From Rutidosis leptorrhynchoides (lineage: Eukaryota; Streptophyta; Magnoliopsida; Asterales; Asteraceae): 64,000 nucleotides of DNA. Made by a program: the position numbers and the translations under genes. The stretch lies in contig NC_092341.1 of NCBI RefSeq assembly GCF_046630445.1, positions 9,517,501-9,581,500 on the forward strand, in the 5' to 3' direction. Numbering within the stretch: the stretch's first letter is position 1; each line of letters opens with the position of its first letter. Positions 50,577 through 63,151 of this stretch are shown piece after piece. The notes under the pieces are model-generated. The model was not told where the DNA came from. It searched no databases and was given only the letters and a program-made list of their open reading frames with translations.

Positions 50577-51370
50577 CTATTCTTCCAGAGTCATCCGCTG
50601 AAGCTACACCGCTTTACAACATTAGAGGGAGAATCCCTACAAATGTTCTTAATGAACCCGGGAATGAAGATTTATCTTTTCCATCTGACGCAGAAACGTC
50701 CAACCAGGAAGAGGAAGGAGAAGCTGATGCGGAAGAAACAGCAGCAGCAAATCGGGCCTTTAGACTATACCAAAGGCTTTATAAATTTGTTCCTGAAGAA
50801 ACAAGGGAGCAATATCACAAATTGTCTTATCCCGAGGCTGCCAGACATCGACTACATAATTGCTACAATGCAATTTATCTGACAGTCGACAGCATGGAGC
50901 GTTTCACCGAGATGTCAAACGAGTATGATAAAGCAGTAAAAGCTGCCAATGCACAAGAGAGAAGGGCGCAAAGGGCTGAGACACGTCTTGAAAAGGTGAT
51001 GGAAGAGAATGCCAAACTCAAAAGAAGGGAAGAAGTCGCGGAACATGAGTTCGCACAGCTAGTCAAGTATCTCCCAACATTCGCAGATAAAGTGATGGAC
51101 TCCGAGCCAGTCACTGGAAAATTTCAAACATATGCTCAAGCAGCAAAGCTTGCCACTCGCTGCGAGTGGTATGATTTATTATGCAAACTTGGCGATCTTT
51201 CGCAACCTCTTCCTTCTGACATGGCAAAAGAAATATGCGCCACCGATGATGATCGCGAAATACTTGAGAGGGCGAAGAAGGAAGTTGAGAAAATTAGCAT
51301 ACCTGTTCTTGAGGAGCTCAGTCAGCGTGAAGGCATTTCATTTGCAGATATTAAAGCATTAGAACTTTAG
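50577..51370 (+). CDS. Z antisense gene, exon 3 (coiled-coil C-terminus)
   Basis: Follows an 87-bp GT-AG intron (50490-50576). The phase matches exon 2, giving an open frame to TAG at 51368-51370. Acidic stretch (EEEGEADAEE), then a long heptad-like helix rich in Glu, Lys, Ala and Arg (about 50905-51060: AQERRAQRAETRLEKVMEEN) suggesting a coiled coil, and a C-terminal part without recognised motif. Convergent with gag-protease, which ends at 52129. Confidence 0.65.
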
Positions 51371-52128
51371 TTTTTCCTTAACTAATTTGTTTTTGAATGT
51401 ATTTTCGCAATTACGAATTGCGTTTGTTGTAAGAATCTGCGTTGCGTACACGCTTAATATTAATCACTTATTCACAGTTCACAGTTGCAACGTCTTTTAT
51501 TTATATAGCGCTTTATTATCAATATTCATAACACGGACTTGTCCTTTGCGATTTCCAACTTTTATTATTGTGCACATAATAAATGTGTACTTTTGCGAAA
51601 CAATCTGTATGCGTATATACTTATACGTTATGAATCTTCTAAGCCCTCCATAACGATCCTTAGGCAAATTTAGCATTGCGAAGCATCTAAGTATTGGCAA
51701 GATCAAATACTTAGGAAGTGTTATCCTTTCGCAATTATTTTCAAATTAACACAAGTGGGCAACTTCATCACCTGGTTTTTATCAACTTATTCCGCAATGC
51801 AGTTTTGCATTTTCATAACACTTAAGCAGGCTATGCTTTGCGAAAATCATGCCACCTTACTTAAAATATCCGCAGAACAAACATTAACTTAGTATTGTAA
51901 AAGACAAGTAATTGCATTCTGCGAAATAAGCACTATGCGTGGCCACACGCAGTGTTTTCACTTTGTAAAGAAACAATTACTAACAGTGAAATTAACTTTG
52001 CTTTATTCATTACTATTTAGCATTCGAAACATAAACACAACTATCATATTCGCATCTTAATATCATGCATTTATGAATTTTTCCTTAGCATCTTATTACA
52101 ACTTTTTAAATTTTCACACTACTCAGGA
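51371..52128. other. Z spacer between the two convergent genes
   Basis: AT-rich with many TTCGCA/TGCGAA hexamers. No RT, RNase H or integrase motif on either strand, although pol would be expected here. Confidence 0.6.
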
Positions 52129-54637
52129 TTAACTCAAATTCTCATATGCCATAATAATGGCGCAGAATGGCTCCACTTCTGCAGAAATCAGCGTACCAAT
52201 GCCCTTGTTGGCAGAAAATTTTAGCATACCGTGTATGGTAGATGGTATAGTGCCAAACATGCGCAAAGCTGTGCGCCCAAGTATCATATTGAATCGCGAT
52301 TGATTTCGCATTATGTACAGATTCAATAAAGCTTGGCACCTTAGCGACTCATCGATGTCATCAACTAACTCCATTTGTAATTCCAACTGGCCAACGGGCC
52401 AGGATGACTCTCCTGAGAACCCGGAAAGTGAAACCGCAGTAGGTTTCATCAAAGCTTGAATGTTCGCGGGCAACTTGCTAAAGCGTTGTTTGTACATGAT
52501 GTCGACACTGCTACCAGTGTCCACATGTACCTTCATTATCATTATTCCAGTATTTGCAACGCGACATGAAATCACTACAGGTTTATCATCATCCGCGGTC
52601 AAACTTGCAGGAGGAAACGCAATAGAAGGACATTTCCAACTGACAATCTTTTCTGAAATTTGCATTACCGACGTTTCACCCTGCACTTCTACCACGCTGA
52701 TTACCTGGATTCCACGCTGATTTTCTTTTTTGCTCACCATTTTTACTCCCAGATTTTTTACTGCGGGAGCCTTTCGCTCAACCGCGTTTGACGCATTCGA
52801 GGTGTTAGCTTCTGTAGGCATTATAATCGCATTCGCGGTGTTTTGTGGGATTAAATGGTCCAGTTTGCCTTGCTCGTATGCTTCTGCAATGAATTCCGCT
52901 AAATCTCTGCAACGATTGGTGTCATGACCGTAATCGTCATGGAAAACACAAAATTTTGATCTATCGCGCCTGCTATTTTCTCCCAAAGGCTGCGGATCAG
53001 GAAAAGACTTAGCAACTCTTTCTTGCAACAAAATTTCCTTGGGCATTTTTGTTAGCGTCTGAATGATGTTGAATGATTCATTACTCCACTTTCGCGTAGA
53101 ATAGCGATCACGGCGGCCATATCCATGGTTATCATTTTGGCCTTGAAACCTGTCATTTCGCGGGTATCCACCGCCGCAATTTCTTCGCGGAAAACCTGAT
53201 CCGCGGTAATTATCACTGTTACCATCGCGAAAAGAGTCATTGTCATCTCGCCAACTTTTGTCTCTACCCCATCCACACGCAGGGGTTATATTGCTATCCT
53301 CTCCACCGCGGAGATAATCATATGTTTCCTGTTGAACTTTTGCAAAAGTCGGCGAAACGTCTCTTCGTAATCTCCGCACAAGAGTAGGATGTCGCTGTGG
53401 GTTAATAGCATGCAAAAAACCAGAAATTTTCTGATCTTCATTCAATCGTGGAATTTTTTGGCACTCATAAATGTACCTCGTAAGTAATGCGTTCAAAGTC
53501 TCCTTGTTGCCTTGCTTAATATCGTGACATTCTATGTGCGTCTTTTTCTGCGGTAATAGATTTTGAAACTGCAGCAAAAAATTTTCGCGCAAATCTACAA
53601 AGCCAATGATACTGCGAGATTGCAAACTATGAAACCATTCCCTTGCTGACCCTTGCAAGGCCATGGGGAATACTCTACACGCGACTGGTTCATCCCAGTT
53701 ATAAGTACTTACTACGCCTTCGAAGCGTTGTAGAAAATCCAAAGGATCAGTTAGACCCGAATAGACCCAGAGTTGCCGGCACGATCGGCGGAGAAACAAT
53801 TGGATAGTCAGAAATATGCTGGGCAAACTTGTCCACAGCAGTAGTGATTTCTGTTTCCTTCTTTGTGCGAGTATCTGCATTCTCCGCACAAAACTTGGCT
53901 AGCATGTCTTGCAAAAAGTTTGGTTGATCAAACTTATGTTGCATTGACTTTGGCGCAATGCTTCTGAAAGCATCCGCCAAAAAATTCTGAGCATTCTCTC
54001 TGCGAGCAACGTCAGATGTGTCAACTTCTTCCCCATAGCGAGGGAAAGGTGTTGGTGGTCGCTTTCGCTTAATTTGTGGATTTTTAACAAACTCTTCTAC
54101 GCTGTCTGAATCATCAGAAAATTCGCTCTCTTCTCTTGGTGCTTTTGCCATTTTTGATTTATACGTAGAATTCAAATGAATGCGATCTTCTGCATTGTCA
54201 CTATCGCTATCATTATGCTCAAGAACTAGACGATTAACTTGTGATCCTGAATCATTCAATGGCCATAAGTAAGTGCGCGGTATGCGAGATTCATAATTAC
54301 GCTTAGCATCTCTCTTAGCTTGCTCGATTGCAGTACCAACAATTTTGTCAGTTCGCAGACTAGATTTTTCAGACAAAGTTTTTGGTCGCTTCCCATCAGC
54401 GATTATTTCATTGCGATTTTGCAGCAAAGTTCTTCGCGCAATCATTTTTTCAGCAGCAATTTCTGGCTGCAAATCACTAGCATTGTTTTCAGCAGGTGTT
54501 TTAGCGATCGGTTCTTGAATCGATTTTCCCGTGGTTATACTTGCATTTGTTTGTAATGGAAATATCACAACGTTCTGCGAATCACCGGGCAGTGCATCAG
54601 CATTCGCAGAAACGCCAGCTTGCTTTGCATTTGTCAT
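52129..54637 (-). pseudogene. Z gag-protease (single frameshift)
   Basis: ATG at 54637. The first frame runs to 53747. The capsid text continues in a second frame to 52129, the switch lying near 53765. Capsid motifs include DPLDFLQRFEG, AREWFHSLQ and LRENFLLQF. An RG/GY-rich segment follows, then a Tat-type Cys/His motif CVFHDDYGHDTNRC, and a retropepsin active site HVDTGSSVDIMY near 52520. The frame ends in TAA without RT. The short LTR, the knuckle type and the antisense gene together point to the Tat lineage. Confidence 0.8.
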
Positions 54638-54780
54638 CGTGATTGTCGAGCAGATCGACTGATTGCGTATTCCAAAAGCACCTTCAAATTATCACAACAA
54701 AAAAAAAACGATTGAAATTAAACCGTCGAATTAATTGTTTAACGGCATAAAAAAAAATTTCAGTTTAATTCATAAAACGA

Positions 54781-54798
54781 GTCCCACGGATGGCGCCA
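54781..54798 (-). other. Z primer binding site (tRNA-Lys-like)
   Basis: Minus strand TGGCGCCATCCGTGGGAC matches the 3' end of plant tRNA-Lys(CUU) except for about three bases. Confidence 0.65.
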
Positions 54799-54800
54799 AT

Positions 54801-55293
54801 TGATCAATCCTTAATTAGCGATGTTACTTAATTACGGATTGAGTGCAATAAGATTGTAATGGAGGATGGAATGTTTGATGATTATTTTGGGCCCCGATGA
54901 TCGTCTTTCACTTTAACTACCAAGTGATCAACCACCCCGACCCGGTCTTGATTGTCAATTAGCATAATTCACCTTTAGCGCAATGTATAAAGTCCCTTGT
55001 GCAAGATCACAAGTGGAAATTACAAAGGCTTGGGCAAATGGCAGAGAATCAACAACCTATAAATGAGAGGCCAAGCTCCCTATTTATAGTATTCGAGATA
55101 TCCGCGGTTTGCGAGTCACTTAACTGTCCGCAGAAACTCAGCGGGTTAAACCGCAGTTATCTATTTGCGCGGAAACACAATCGCTGTATTTATTTTCAGC
55201 GAACATTTCATAGCTTTGCATCATAGTTCGCATAATTTTGCCATTGGCCTTTAGCAAATAAAATATACATATACAATGCTATGTATATGATCA
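54801..55293 (-). repeat. Z 5' LTR (493 bp)
   Basis: Same length as 34156-34648, with eight substitutions by eye. TSD CTAGG follows. Confidence 0.92.
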
Positions 55294-55298
55294 CTAGG

Positions 55299-56600
55299 GA
55301 TTCTTCTATGACATTGGTGTATTTGTTTAGAACCCTATATGCCTTACTTTCGAAAGAATATCCTAAGAAAACTCCTTCATAAGCTTTAGGTTCAAACTTT
55401 GTATGATATTCGTTTTTGTTTAAGATAAAACATTTACACCCGAATACTTACGGTTGGTTTTCTACCATTTAAGACTTCATAGGGTATTTTATCCATTGAT
55501 GGTCTAATTAAGACTCTATTTTGAATGTAAGTGGAGGTGGCAACGGCTTCACTCCAAAACTTTTGAGGTATAGATTGTTCATTTAGCATTGTTCGACTCA
55601 TTTCTTGAAGAGTTCGGTTTTTCCTTTCAACAACCCCATTAGATTGAGGTGTGCGAGGAGCCAAGAAATTATGGGAGATACCATTTAAATCACAAAAGAC
55701 TCCAAATTGAGCATCATTATCAAATTCTCTACCATGATCCGTTCTTATTGTTACTATAGTACAACCAAGCAAATTTTGTATCTTAGTAGCAAAAATTATA
55801 AATCTTTCACATGCTTCATTCTTATGCTTTAGAAATAGTGTCCATGTATACCTTGAGAAATCATATACTATTACTAAAGTATAAAAATTTCCTCCATAAC
55901 TTTGAATGGCCGATGGCCCAAATAAATCCATGTGTAAAAGTTCTAGACATCTCTTAGTAGAGATAAAGTTCTTAGGTTTATGACATGCATGAACTTGTTT
56001 CCTATTTTGCATGCATCACAAAAGTGACTTTCATATTTTAATTTAGGCAAGTCTCTAACTATGTCCTTTGAGGATATGTTATGAATTAGTTTCATATTAG
56101 CATGCCCTAGTCTCCTATGCCACAAGGTAGTAGTATCATTTATAGATGTGAGACAAATATCTACATGTTTGAAGTCATATAATTTGCTTGTATAAAGACC
56201 TTTCTTTCTAATTCCATTTATGATACTTTTACCATCTTTTATTATGTGTGAGGAAGTTTTGGTAAATGTCATGTTATATCCTTTATCACACATTCTTCCT
56301 ACACTTAGCAAGTTAAAACTTAGATTTTTAATGTGTAGCACATTATCAAGTGTAATCTTTTGATTAGTAATGTTACCTTTACCGATGATTTTTCCTTTTA
56401 TATCGCCACCAAAGATTACATCACCTCCATTATGCTCCGTATATTTTGTGAAGAACTCTTTGTTGCCCGTCATGTGTGTTGTACATCCACTATCAATTAT
56501 CCATTCTTCACTTTGTACAACACCATTGAGACAAACCTATATTTAATCAATCAATAATTTTGGTACCGAATGTTTGTTGGGTCCGGGATGATTAGCATTA
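55299..56600 (-). pseudogene. W protease, pre-integrase and integrase
   Basis: Ty1/copia pol N-terminal half. Protease active-site text WIIDSGCTTHMTG near 56500. Pre-integrase domain WHRRLGHAN and CDACKIG near 56020. Integrase catalytic Asp (HMDLFGPS), Asp (RTDHGREF), Glu (NGVVERKN). Two single-base frameshifts, near 55990 and near 55450. After the second the text FGCKCFILNKNEY continues to the Z insertion at 55298. No intact protein. Confidence 0.85.
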
Positions 56601-56605
56601 AAGAT

Positions 56606-58273
56606 TCATACTCTAACCCATCTTTTCACAATATTAACATTGTTATTCCTTTTAGTTTCAGCCTTTCTTCTTCCAAAGTTTTGATTGATTATTCTTCTTG
56701 AAGGATTTTTCACAAGTGTCTTAACTTCTTTTCTACTTGTTTTAACTTGATTATTTATGGAAGCCTTAGGTTTTGGTATTTCTACTAATTTGGGTTTAAC
56801 AAACATCATTGGCTTATGTTTGGATGTATTTACCTCAAAAGTATTTTCCTTATATCCTAGCCCTTGTTTGTTACTTGTTGGTCTTTGAACACTCAAAATG
56901 TTTTCTAACACTTCACTACTTCCATTAAATTTTGAAAACTTAATTTTGTTTTCAAGTAATTTGTTAGTTTTGTTTAAAACAAGATTTTCATGTTTTAAGT
57001 CATCACATGTAAGACATTCTTGTGAGTTAGATATTCTTTCTTTAAGTTGTAACATTTTTAACCTAAGCATGCTATTTTCTTCCTTTAGACTTGTGTTTGT
57101 ATTACTTACTTTACTACTCAAGACACATAATTTAGCAAAGTTGTCAAAACTAAACTCAAAAGAATTTGAAAGTACCTCATCGTCGGTTTGTCCGACTTGC
57201 GATGTCTTGTCGTCATTACTTGGAGAATCAATAGCCATGAGACACGTTTCCTTTCCTTCTTTTTGTGTGACGTTTTCTTCATCATCCCATGCACCTCCAA
57301 GAAATGCCTTTTCATTATTTCTCTTAGGACATTCGCTTATCAAGTGGTTTGGGTCACCGCACCCAAAGCATTTTCGTACAAACTTTTTCTTGGAATCGAA
57401 TGAAGTTTTCTTTTGTTCCATTGGGGAACGAACATGATTTCCTGGCCTTCGATAAAATTTCTTAAATGAACGAATAATGAATGCAAGTTGTTCATCATCA
57501 TTTAGAATATCATCATCGTCATCATCGATGTCATAATCATCATGAATCTTAGCCTTTAGAGCGATTGACTTGTTCTTCTCACTTTTGGCTTTTTCTACCT
57601 CATCATCTTTATCTAGTATGACTTCATGTACTTTGATATTTCTAATGAGTTCATCTAGAGTTAACTTCTCCGCATTCTTTGATTCGTCAATTGCCGTCAC
57701 CTTTGGTCTCCATCTTGATGGTAGGGCTCTTAAGAATTTTCGAACATATTGCTTATCCGTGTAGATTGTACCTAGAGCTTTTAAACTTGAACAAATATTG
57801 TTAAATCTAGTATAGGCACTATCTTTTTTTTCATAATCTTCAATAACAAATTGTTCATATTTAGTTATATGCAATTCTACTTTATTTTCTATGACTTTCG
57901 GGTTTCCATGATGGGTAACCATGATACTATCCCAAATTTCTTTAGCACTACCCATCATAAAAACTCTCTCATATTCTTTCCTAGGTAAAGCATTAAAAAT
58001 GGTCATTTTAGCCTCATAGTTTTTACCTACATCAACTTTGTGTTCCTTAGTCCATTCATCCTCGGGTATGTATATTTTAGTTTTCTTATCATCACTAAAC
58101 TTAAATGGAACATAATCACCCTTAGTAATAATGTTCCAATAATAAATATCTTTGGAGCGGACATACGTTTCAAATCGATGCTTCTAATAACAAAATCCTT
58201 CAATTTCAAGAAGTGGAGGCCTTTGCATGGAGCATCCTTCACTATAGTTCAAGTTCTCAAATTTTTGTTCCAT
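56606..58273 (-). pseudogene. W gag (one nonsense codon)
   Basis: Sirevirus/copia Gag. The ATG at 58273 gives MEQKFENLNYSEG. A TAG at 58184-58186 (codon 30) stands where related Gags have Trp; otherwise the frame is open to 56606. UBN2-type Gag text (AKEIWDSIMVTHHG, FNNICSSLKALG), knuckle CFGCGDPNHLISECP near 57360, then a long coiled-coil-like Lys/Asn/Glu segment and a basic tail. An internal start at 58006 would leave a 466-residue product. Confidence 0.82.
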
Positions 58274-58350
58274 GATCTTAAACTCTAAGATTTGCAAAAA
58301 TTAGTTTTAATTTCAAATTAGTAATTTTTGACAAAACGTTTAGAGCAACC

Positions 58351-58362
58351 GCTCTGATACCA
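58351..58362 (-). other. W primer binding site (initiator tRNA-Met)
   Basis: Minus strand TGGTATCAGAGC, two bases from the 5' LTR. Confidence 0.88.
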
Positions 58363-58364
58363 AT

Positions 58365-59993
58365 TGTAAGCAACTAGAGGGGGGGTGAATAGCTACTTAT
58401 TCGATTTTTCAAAATTTTCTTTGCGTTTTGTTGAACTTGAACTTGATATAGTGTGACTTGAAATGTTTGTTCTCTAACAATATAAATATATGTAAAGTCA
58501 TAACAAAAGACAAGGGAAGAGAGAACAAACACAACGATTTATAGTGGTTCGGGAAGATGTTAACTAATCTTCCTTAATCCACTTCTCAATTCTACGAATT
58601 GAGATTTTTCTTCACTATGATACTCCAAACTCGGTGGAGTGTCCGGATACAATACTAGTACTTCGATAAGCCGCAACTTGTGAACTCTTACGTTCCTTTG
58701 AAGACTTCACAAACACCTATAGCTCTTACCACAAGATCCTAATGAACTATCATAATGAAAACACAACTATCCTCCAGATCCCTTTAAGAAGATAGTTTAC
58801 AAGTAAACTTACAACTTTAAGCTTACAAGTACTCTTGCTAGAATCACTCTAAAAGATTACAATTTAATTATAAGAATGATATACGTAAATATGAGAGAAT
58901 ATGAGTGCAAGAGGTAAGTCTTCAAATGCTCCAAGGCTTGGCTTTTATAGGAAAGAGAAATCTGGAAGCTATACGGCTTGCTGCACGGTCGACCGTGGTT
59001 CGACCGTGTACCTCTGACATCTGATTCTTATGGCTTTTTGTCCTTTGAAAATTGTCATTTTCCCTTGTTGAATAGCTGCAACTAAAGGCCAATTACATAT
59101 GAAATTATCCCCATTACCCCTTTTGTTTTGGACATAAGCATGGAAGTTGGCATGTCCATTAAAGAAGAAAGTCTTCAATCTTTGACTATTTATCATTGAT
59201 TACCTAAAGAGGTAATTGCAGAATATTGTCTCATGACAAACCATTATCTTCTAAAAACTTCATCAGCCTTTCTTAATTACTTGTCATCTTTCTAATGGAA
59301 GTATATTGCCTTTTGGAACATTGTTACAACTTAAATGAACTAGTTTGAATCTAGTTTGAACATAATGATTCTTGTTATAACTTGACTAGACTTGAACTAA
59401 TTACATTCTTATACAAATAATGATACATAGAACTAATGGGAGAGTAACTCTTTAATTGGGACTTTAATGCCATTATTAGTATGTTTAAATGACATTATGC
59501 ATTAGGATAAAGAGATATAACACTTGAGTGTTTTAGTCTAAATCAAGCTTAAAATGTCATTAAGATGTCATTAGGTGTGATTAGTAAAAATTAACAACAT
59601 CTTTTGGTTCAAAGCTCTTTTGAGATCAAAAAGGGCAACTATTATAAGTGTGTTTAAAAAGGTTTTATAAATTATAGATGCATCAAAGTGGTCTATCTTA
59701 AAGTGGATGATTTTGGTAACAGAGAAAACTGTATTCGGGCTGCGGTCAACCGTGATGGTAGCCGTAGATTAACAGTTTTAAACAAACTTGAAATCGTTGG
59801 TACATGACACACACCGTCAGCATCACGGTCGACCGTGGTTCAACCGCATATCATTTTTACTTATACATTGGTCTTGTGCTAGAGATAGTTTAGGCTCATG
59901 AACTCACGTCGACTTGCATATGATTAACCACTGTGTCATCATCAAAATCGAGTGATTAACTTTTGAATATTATGATTGGAATCTTAACCAACA
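58365..59993 (-). repeat. W 5' LTR (1629 bp)
   Basis: TGTTGG...CTTACA in element sense. TATAAAAG on the minus strand at 58942-58949. The palindrome CACGGTCGACCGTG sits at 58984-58997, 34 bases upstream of it in element sense, with a second copy at 59824-59837. Element W without its insertions is about 10 kb, usual for a Sirevirus. Confidence 0.9.
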
Positions 59994-60524
59994 GAAAACT
60001 ATGAAGAAATTGTCGACTTCCCTCAACCTTTGAATCACTAATTCGAGCTTAAATCTAAAAGTTAGAATCTGAAACTTTACAGATTGATTCACGAGATGAA
60101 TCCTAATAGATCTGTAATTTTACTTTTCGTTATATGCTTGATTTTTAGAGCTGCATATACCATATGCATCTATAATATAAGTTTGTATACACAATAAGTT
60201 TGTTATATGTACAGACTGAATTTGGTAAATGTACCGACCGAATTCTGACTGAATTCGGTATAGCTGGAAGAAGAAGAAAATATATGAAACCATGCTCTAA
60301 TAGTACTCTCTAATTTTTGTGATTGGGGATTGAAGATGATGACACGTCAAATATAGATATTGACGTGGCATTTAGCTATTAAATGATGTGTATATGTGGA
60401 TTTAACACCTCATATCTTATTTATACTGAAAAATTCACGTAAGCACGATCTGCTTCAATTTCATACTTCTTAGGATCATAATCATTTTTGTGTTCCAAAT
60501 TAAAAATCACGATCCTTACTACAT
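59994..60524. other. Host flank of W, no gene seen
   Basis: AT-rich intergenic sequence. W's TSD here would be GAAAA, but the other copy lies outside the window. Confidence 0.5.
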
Positions 60525-60810
60525 GTGGTAGCGGCCTGCCTCTCTTAGCGAGAGATTAGGAGTTCGACTCACGTGGGGTGTAGCATTGCACACAAGGTTG
60601 CCCCTTTACCCTTGAATTCCACCCCAAGGGTGCCTTCCGCACCTCGCGTTGCATGGGCAGTGGGGGAGGGGGGTTTTTACCGCCCGTGCCCTCGGGTTTG
60701 GTCTAGTTTCTTTCTGGACAGCAATTAGGGATAGGTTATGCAACTGCGAGAGATGAACGTGTGGGTGGTTAAGTCCCCCTTGGTGATCTCGTATTGATGT
60801 TAAAAAAAAG
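60525..60810 (+). mobile_element. tRNA-derived SINE
   Basis: A-box-like TGGTAGCGGCC at 60526-60536 and B-box-like GAGTTCGACTC at 60560-60570 are spaced as in pol III promoters. A GC-rich body without ORF follows, then GATCTCGTATTGATGTT and an A run (60802-60809). A partial repeat of the tail (TCTCGTATTGATGTTAAATAAAA, about 60843-60865) follows, suggesting a second 3' fragment. No clear TSD found. Such heads are typical of plant Au-like SINEs. Confidence 0.65.
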
Positions 60811-60865
60811 AGGGACCCTTTTCGAGATGTAAGAGATCATTTCTCGTATTGATGTTAAATAAAAA

Positions 60866-60999
60866 TGTAAGAATTTATCAAATAAAAATGTTGCTTTGAA
60901 GTTAGTAAATAACCATTTAACACAACATTTTAATGCACAACAAAAATTTTAAAAAATTTTAATACAGGTAATATACACAACAAAACTTATTACAATTTT
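60866..60999. other. Short AT-rich host spacer
   Basis: Nothing recognised. Ends with the TSD of the next element (61000-61014). Confidence 0.4.
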
Positions 61000-61014
61000 C
61001 AAAGACATGTTGTT

Positions 61015-62246
61015 ATTTTTTTTTTTGCGAATATATATAATAGATCGAAACAACCAGCACAATTACATGTACAAATTGAACAAATCTATTGATCTGTTGT
61101 TCGTGATCGAACATTGACTACATACATTGACAATTACAATTGAAACTAGAATTAAGAGCCGAAGGACCCAACACCTTGAAGAAGCGAAAGCAGCAACAAG
61201 AACCAACCGGCTGACCCGCGTCCCTGCACCGCTGCAAGACTCCCAAACTATCAAAATACACTTCCCGAGCCCGACAAACCCCATGAAAGCCCCTGTCCTA
61301 CCATCACACCACCCCGACTCGAAGAGCAGCACACGACCTACATCTAACCAAGAAACTCCATCCATCGGGCAACCTAAGAAAACCCCCACTTAGACCAGTA
61401 AACCGAATCAATCCCCAAACAAAAGACAAAACCTCCGTCCGGGCGATTGAAAAGTCCTCAGAGACTTCAAACAGAAAACCTCATTTTTCGGTGTCGACTA
61501 AGCCGACTTCGTTGGCAACGACGCCGTCCCAACCCGAACCGGAACGACGACAGTGAGGGATGAATAAAGCCACAAAGATAACCAAGAGACCTATCCTACT
61601 CTAACAATCAATCAGACAGAAACCCAGAAATCGGCACCGGAATCCGGTCACAGTCGCCGGAAGTGACGGCAGCGGAACAACAACAACACAAGATCATACC
61701 ACGCCATTTTTATAAAAAGCATACAAAACAGGAAAAGGAAAGAAAGCCAAGGAAGACTCCGGCGAGAAAAGCCACCGGAATACACTCAGGCGAAAAAAGC
61801 ACCGTCGCAAATGCTCTGGTGCTCCCTGAACCGCCAGTGGAAGACATAGAACGACGACCCAAACAAAAATCGAAACCCTAACCGTGAAAAAACGCAGATC
61901 TCAAAGAGATCGCCGCCTGCGTAATCACGGAGAGACCAACGAGTGGTTCGCCGGCCGGATAACCAAAACCGACAACCCACTACAACCAACACCAAAATCA
62001 AAAAACGAAGAGGGAAACTTACCAAAATCGACACCGATCACATAATGTGTGTAGCAACACCCATTCGTCGCATGTAATGATGAAGAAACCGGAAAGGAAG
62101 CCGGATCCCAAGTCGCGGGTGATGGAAACGTGGAGACGGAGCCTTGAGAAAGGAGAAAAAAAAAAGCAAACGGGCCATCGGACCTCTGGCGAGATGCCGG
62201 AGGCCGGGAAAGAAACTACAGAATTATTAAAAACGAAGAGGGCCAT
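61015..62246 (-). mobile_element. Poly(A)-tailed retroposon (non-autonomous LINE-like or retrocopy)
   Basis: A TSD of 15 bases with one mismatch (CAAAGA-C/G-ATGTTGTT at 61000-61014 and 62247-62261) and a poly(A) tail on the minus strand (plus-strand T run about 61016-61024) show L1-type insertion. The 1232-bp body is GC-richer than its surroundings and has no endonuclease, RT or RNase H text. The longest minus-strand frames (about 108 and 82 codons) have no known domain. A splice-donor-like GGTAAGTTT at about 62020 on the minus strand is unspliced, which argues against a simple processed mRNA copy. Confidence 0.7.
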
Positions 62247-62261
62247 CAAAGAGATGTTGTT

Positions 62262-62960
62262 CACCTTCATTAATAGATAGTACATGATGACGCTTATTAT
62301 TAAAATTTTTATTACAAATATTTTGCGCACCAAGCTTTTAGAGCTGTCTATAGAAAAATTATAACAATTTTTATAGCCTTTTTATTTTATGTTGATTAAG
62401 AAAAATACTCAAATTAAGTGTGTTTGAAGCGAGAACTAGCATATAAGTAAAAGATGTCGATCAAATTCAAAAATAACGATATGACCCATAATAATAATTT
62501 TAAAATTGTAAAAGTTATAGTACTAGTTATCAAAAGATAATTAATCAATAAATTAACCAGCGATTTTTCATTCTATGACAACGATGAACATAACAATCAA
62601 ATTCAAATCAACATGATATTTACGGAGTATACAACTAAAACTTGCGTGAGAGATTACAGACCGAATAGCTGTGACTCGATCAATGCCAACACCTTGCTGA
62701 GTCACCTCGACCCCACCTCCGATAATCATCTTGAACCACAAAAAAAAAATCTGGAGAAGAAAAATAAAAATAAAAGAAGAAAAACCCGGTTAATTCACGC
62801 AGCAAAATCACAAGCCTACATCACTTCCCTAGTCTCCACCTATTACTACTTTCATGTTTTTTATTATTATTTCCTTATTAAACTATAAAAAGAAATATCT
62901 AAATTTTTTAAAAAAGAATTAAAAAAATATGTAAATTGCGGGGCAAGGAGTGGGGAGAAT
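62262..62960. other. AT-rich intergenic sequence upstream of MIOX
   Basis: No coding signal. A run of short purine stretches around 62740-62790. Confidence 0.45.
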
Positions 62961-62968
62961 TTGTGTTT

Positions 62969-63030
62969 TCAGGGGAAGGACTCGGTGAATATGAATTCTC
63001 AGGGGAGGACTTTCCGGCATATTATAAATA
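62969..63030 (+). promoter_or_regulatory. MIOX core promoter
   Basis: TATAAATA at 63023-63030 with ATG 122 bases downstream. Directly upstream are two copies of TCAGGGGA(A)GGACT at 62969-62982 and 62999-63011, 30 bases apart, likely a paired cis-element. A pyrimidine-rich leader with CTCATTTTCT follows. Confidence 0.65.
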
Positions 63031-63151
63031 CCCTCCCTTTTATCATTTCATTTTCTCATCCCAAAAACATTTTTTCTTATTATCTTTACAATTCACAAAA
63101 TACCAAATTTCTCATTTTCTAAATAATTATATATTTTGTGAATTCGTAAAG

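Larger units (their letters stand above)
34156..55293 (-). mobile_element. Element Z: Tat-lineage Ty3 element with antisense gene, no RT
   Basis: LTRs of 493 bp each (34156-34648, 54801-55293) with eight differences counted by eye. TSD CTAGG at 34151-34155 and 55294-55298. Removing Q leaves about 6.8 kb. Gag-protease on the minus strand (52129-54637), then no RT, RNase H or integrase. Instead there is an oppositely oriented spliced gene between gag-protease and the 3' LTR. Antisense extra ORFs in this position are known from Tat-lineage elements such as Retand. The absence of pol makes Z non-autonomous. Confidence 0.85.

Noticed and set aside
52460..52927. Plus-strand ORFs in Z
   Set aside because: Shadows of gag-protease on the other strand.
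56898..57437. 179-codon plus-strand ORF rich in Ser/Phe/Leu
   Set aside because: Antisense shadow of W gag.
61127..62280. Plus-strand ORFs of 72-88 codons as host genes
   Set aside because: They lie within a poly(A)-tailed retroposon oriented on the other strand, with no known domain.
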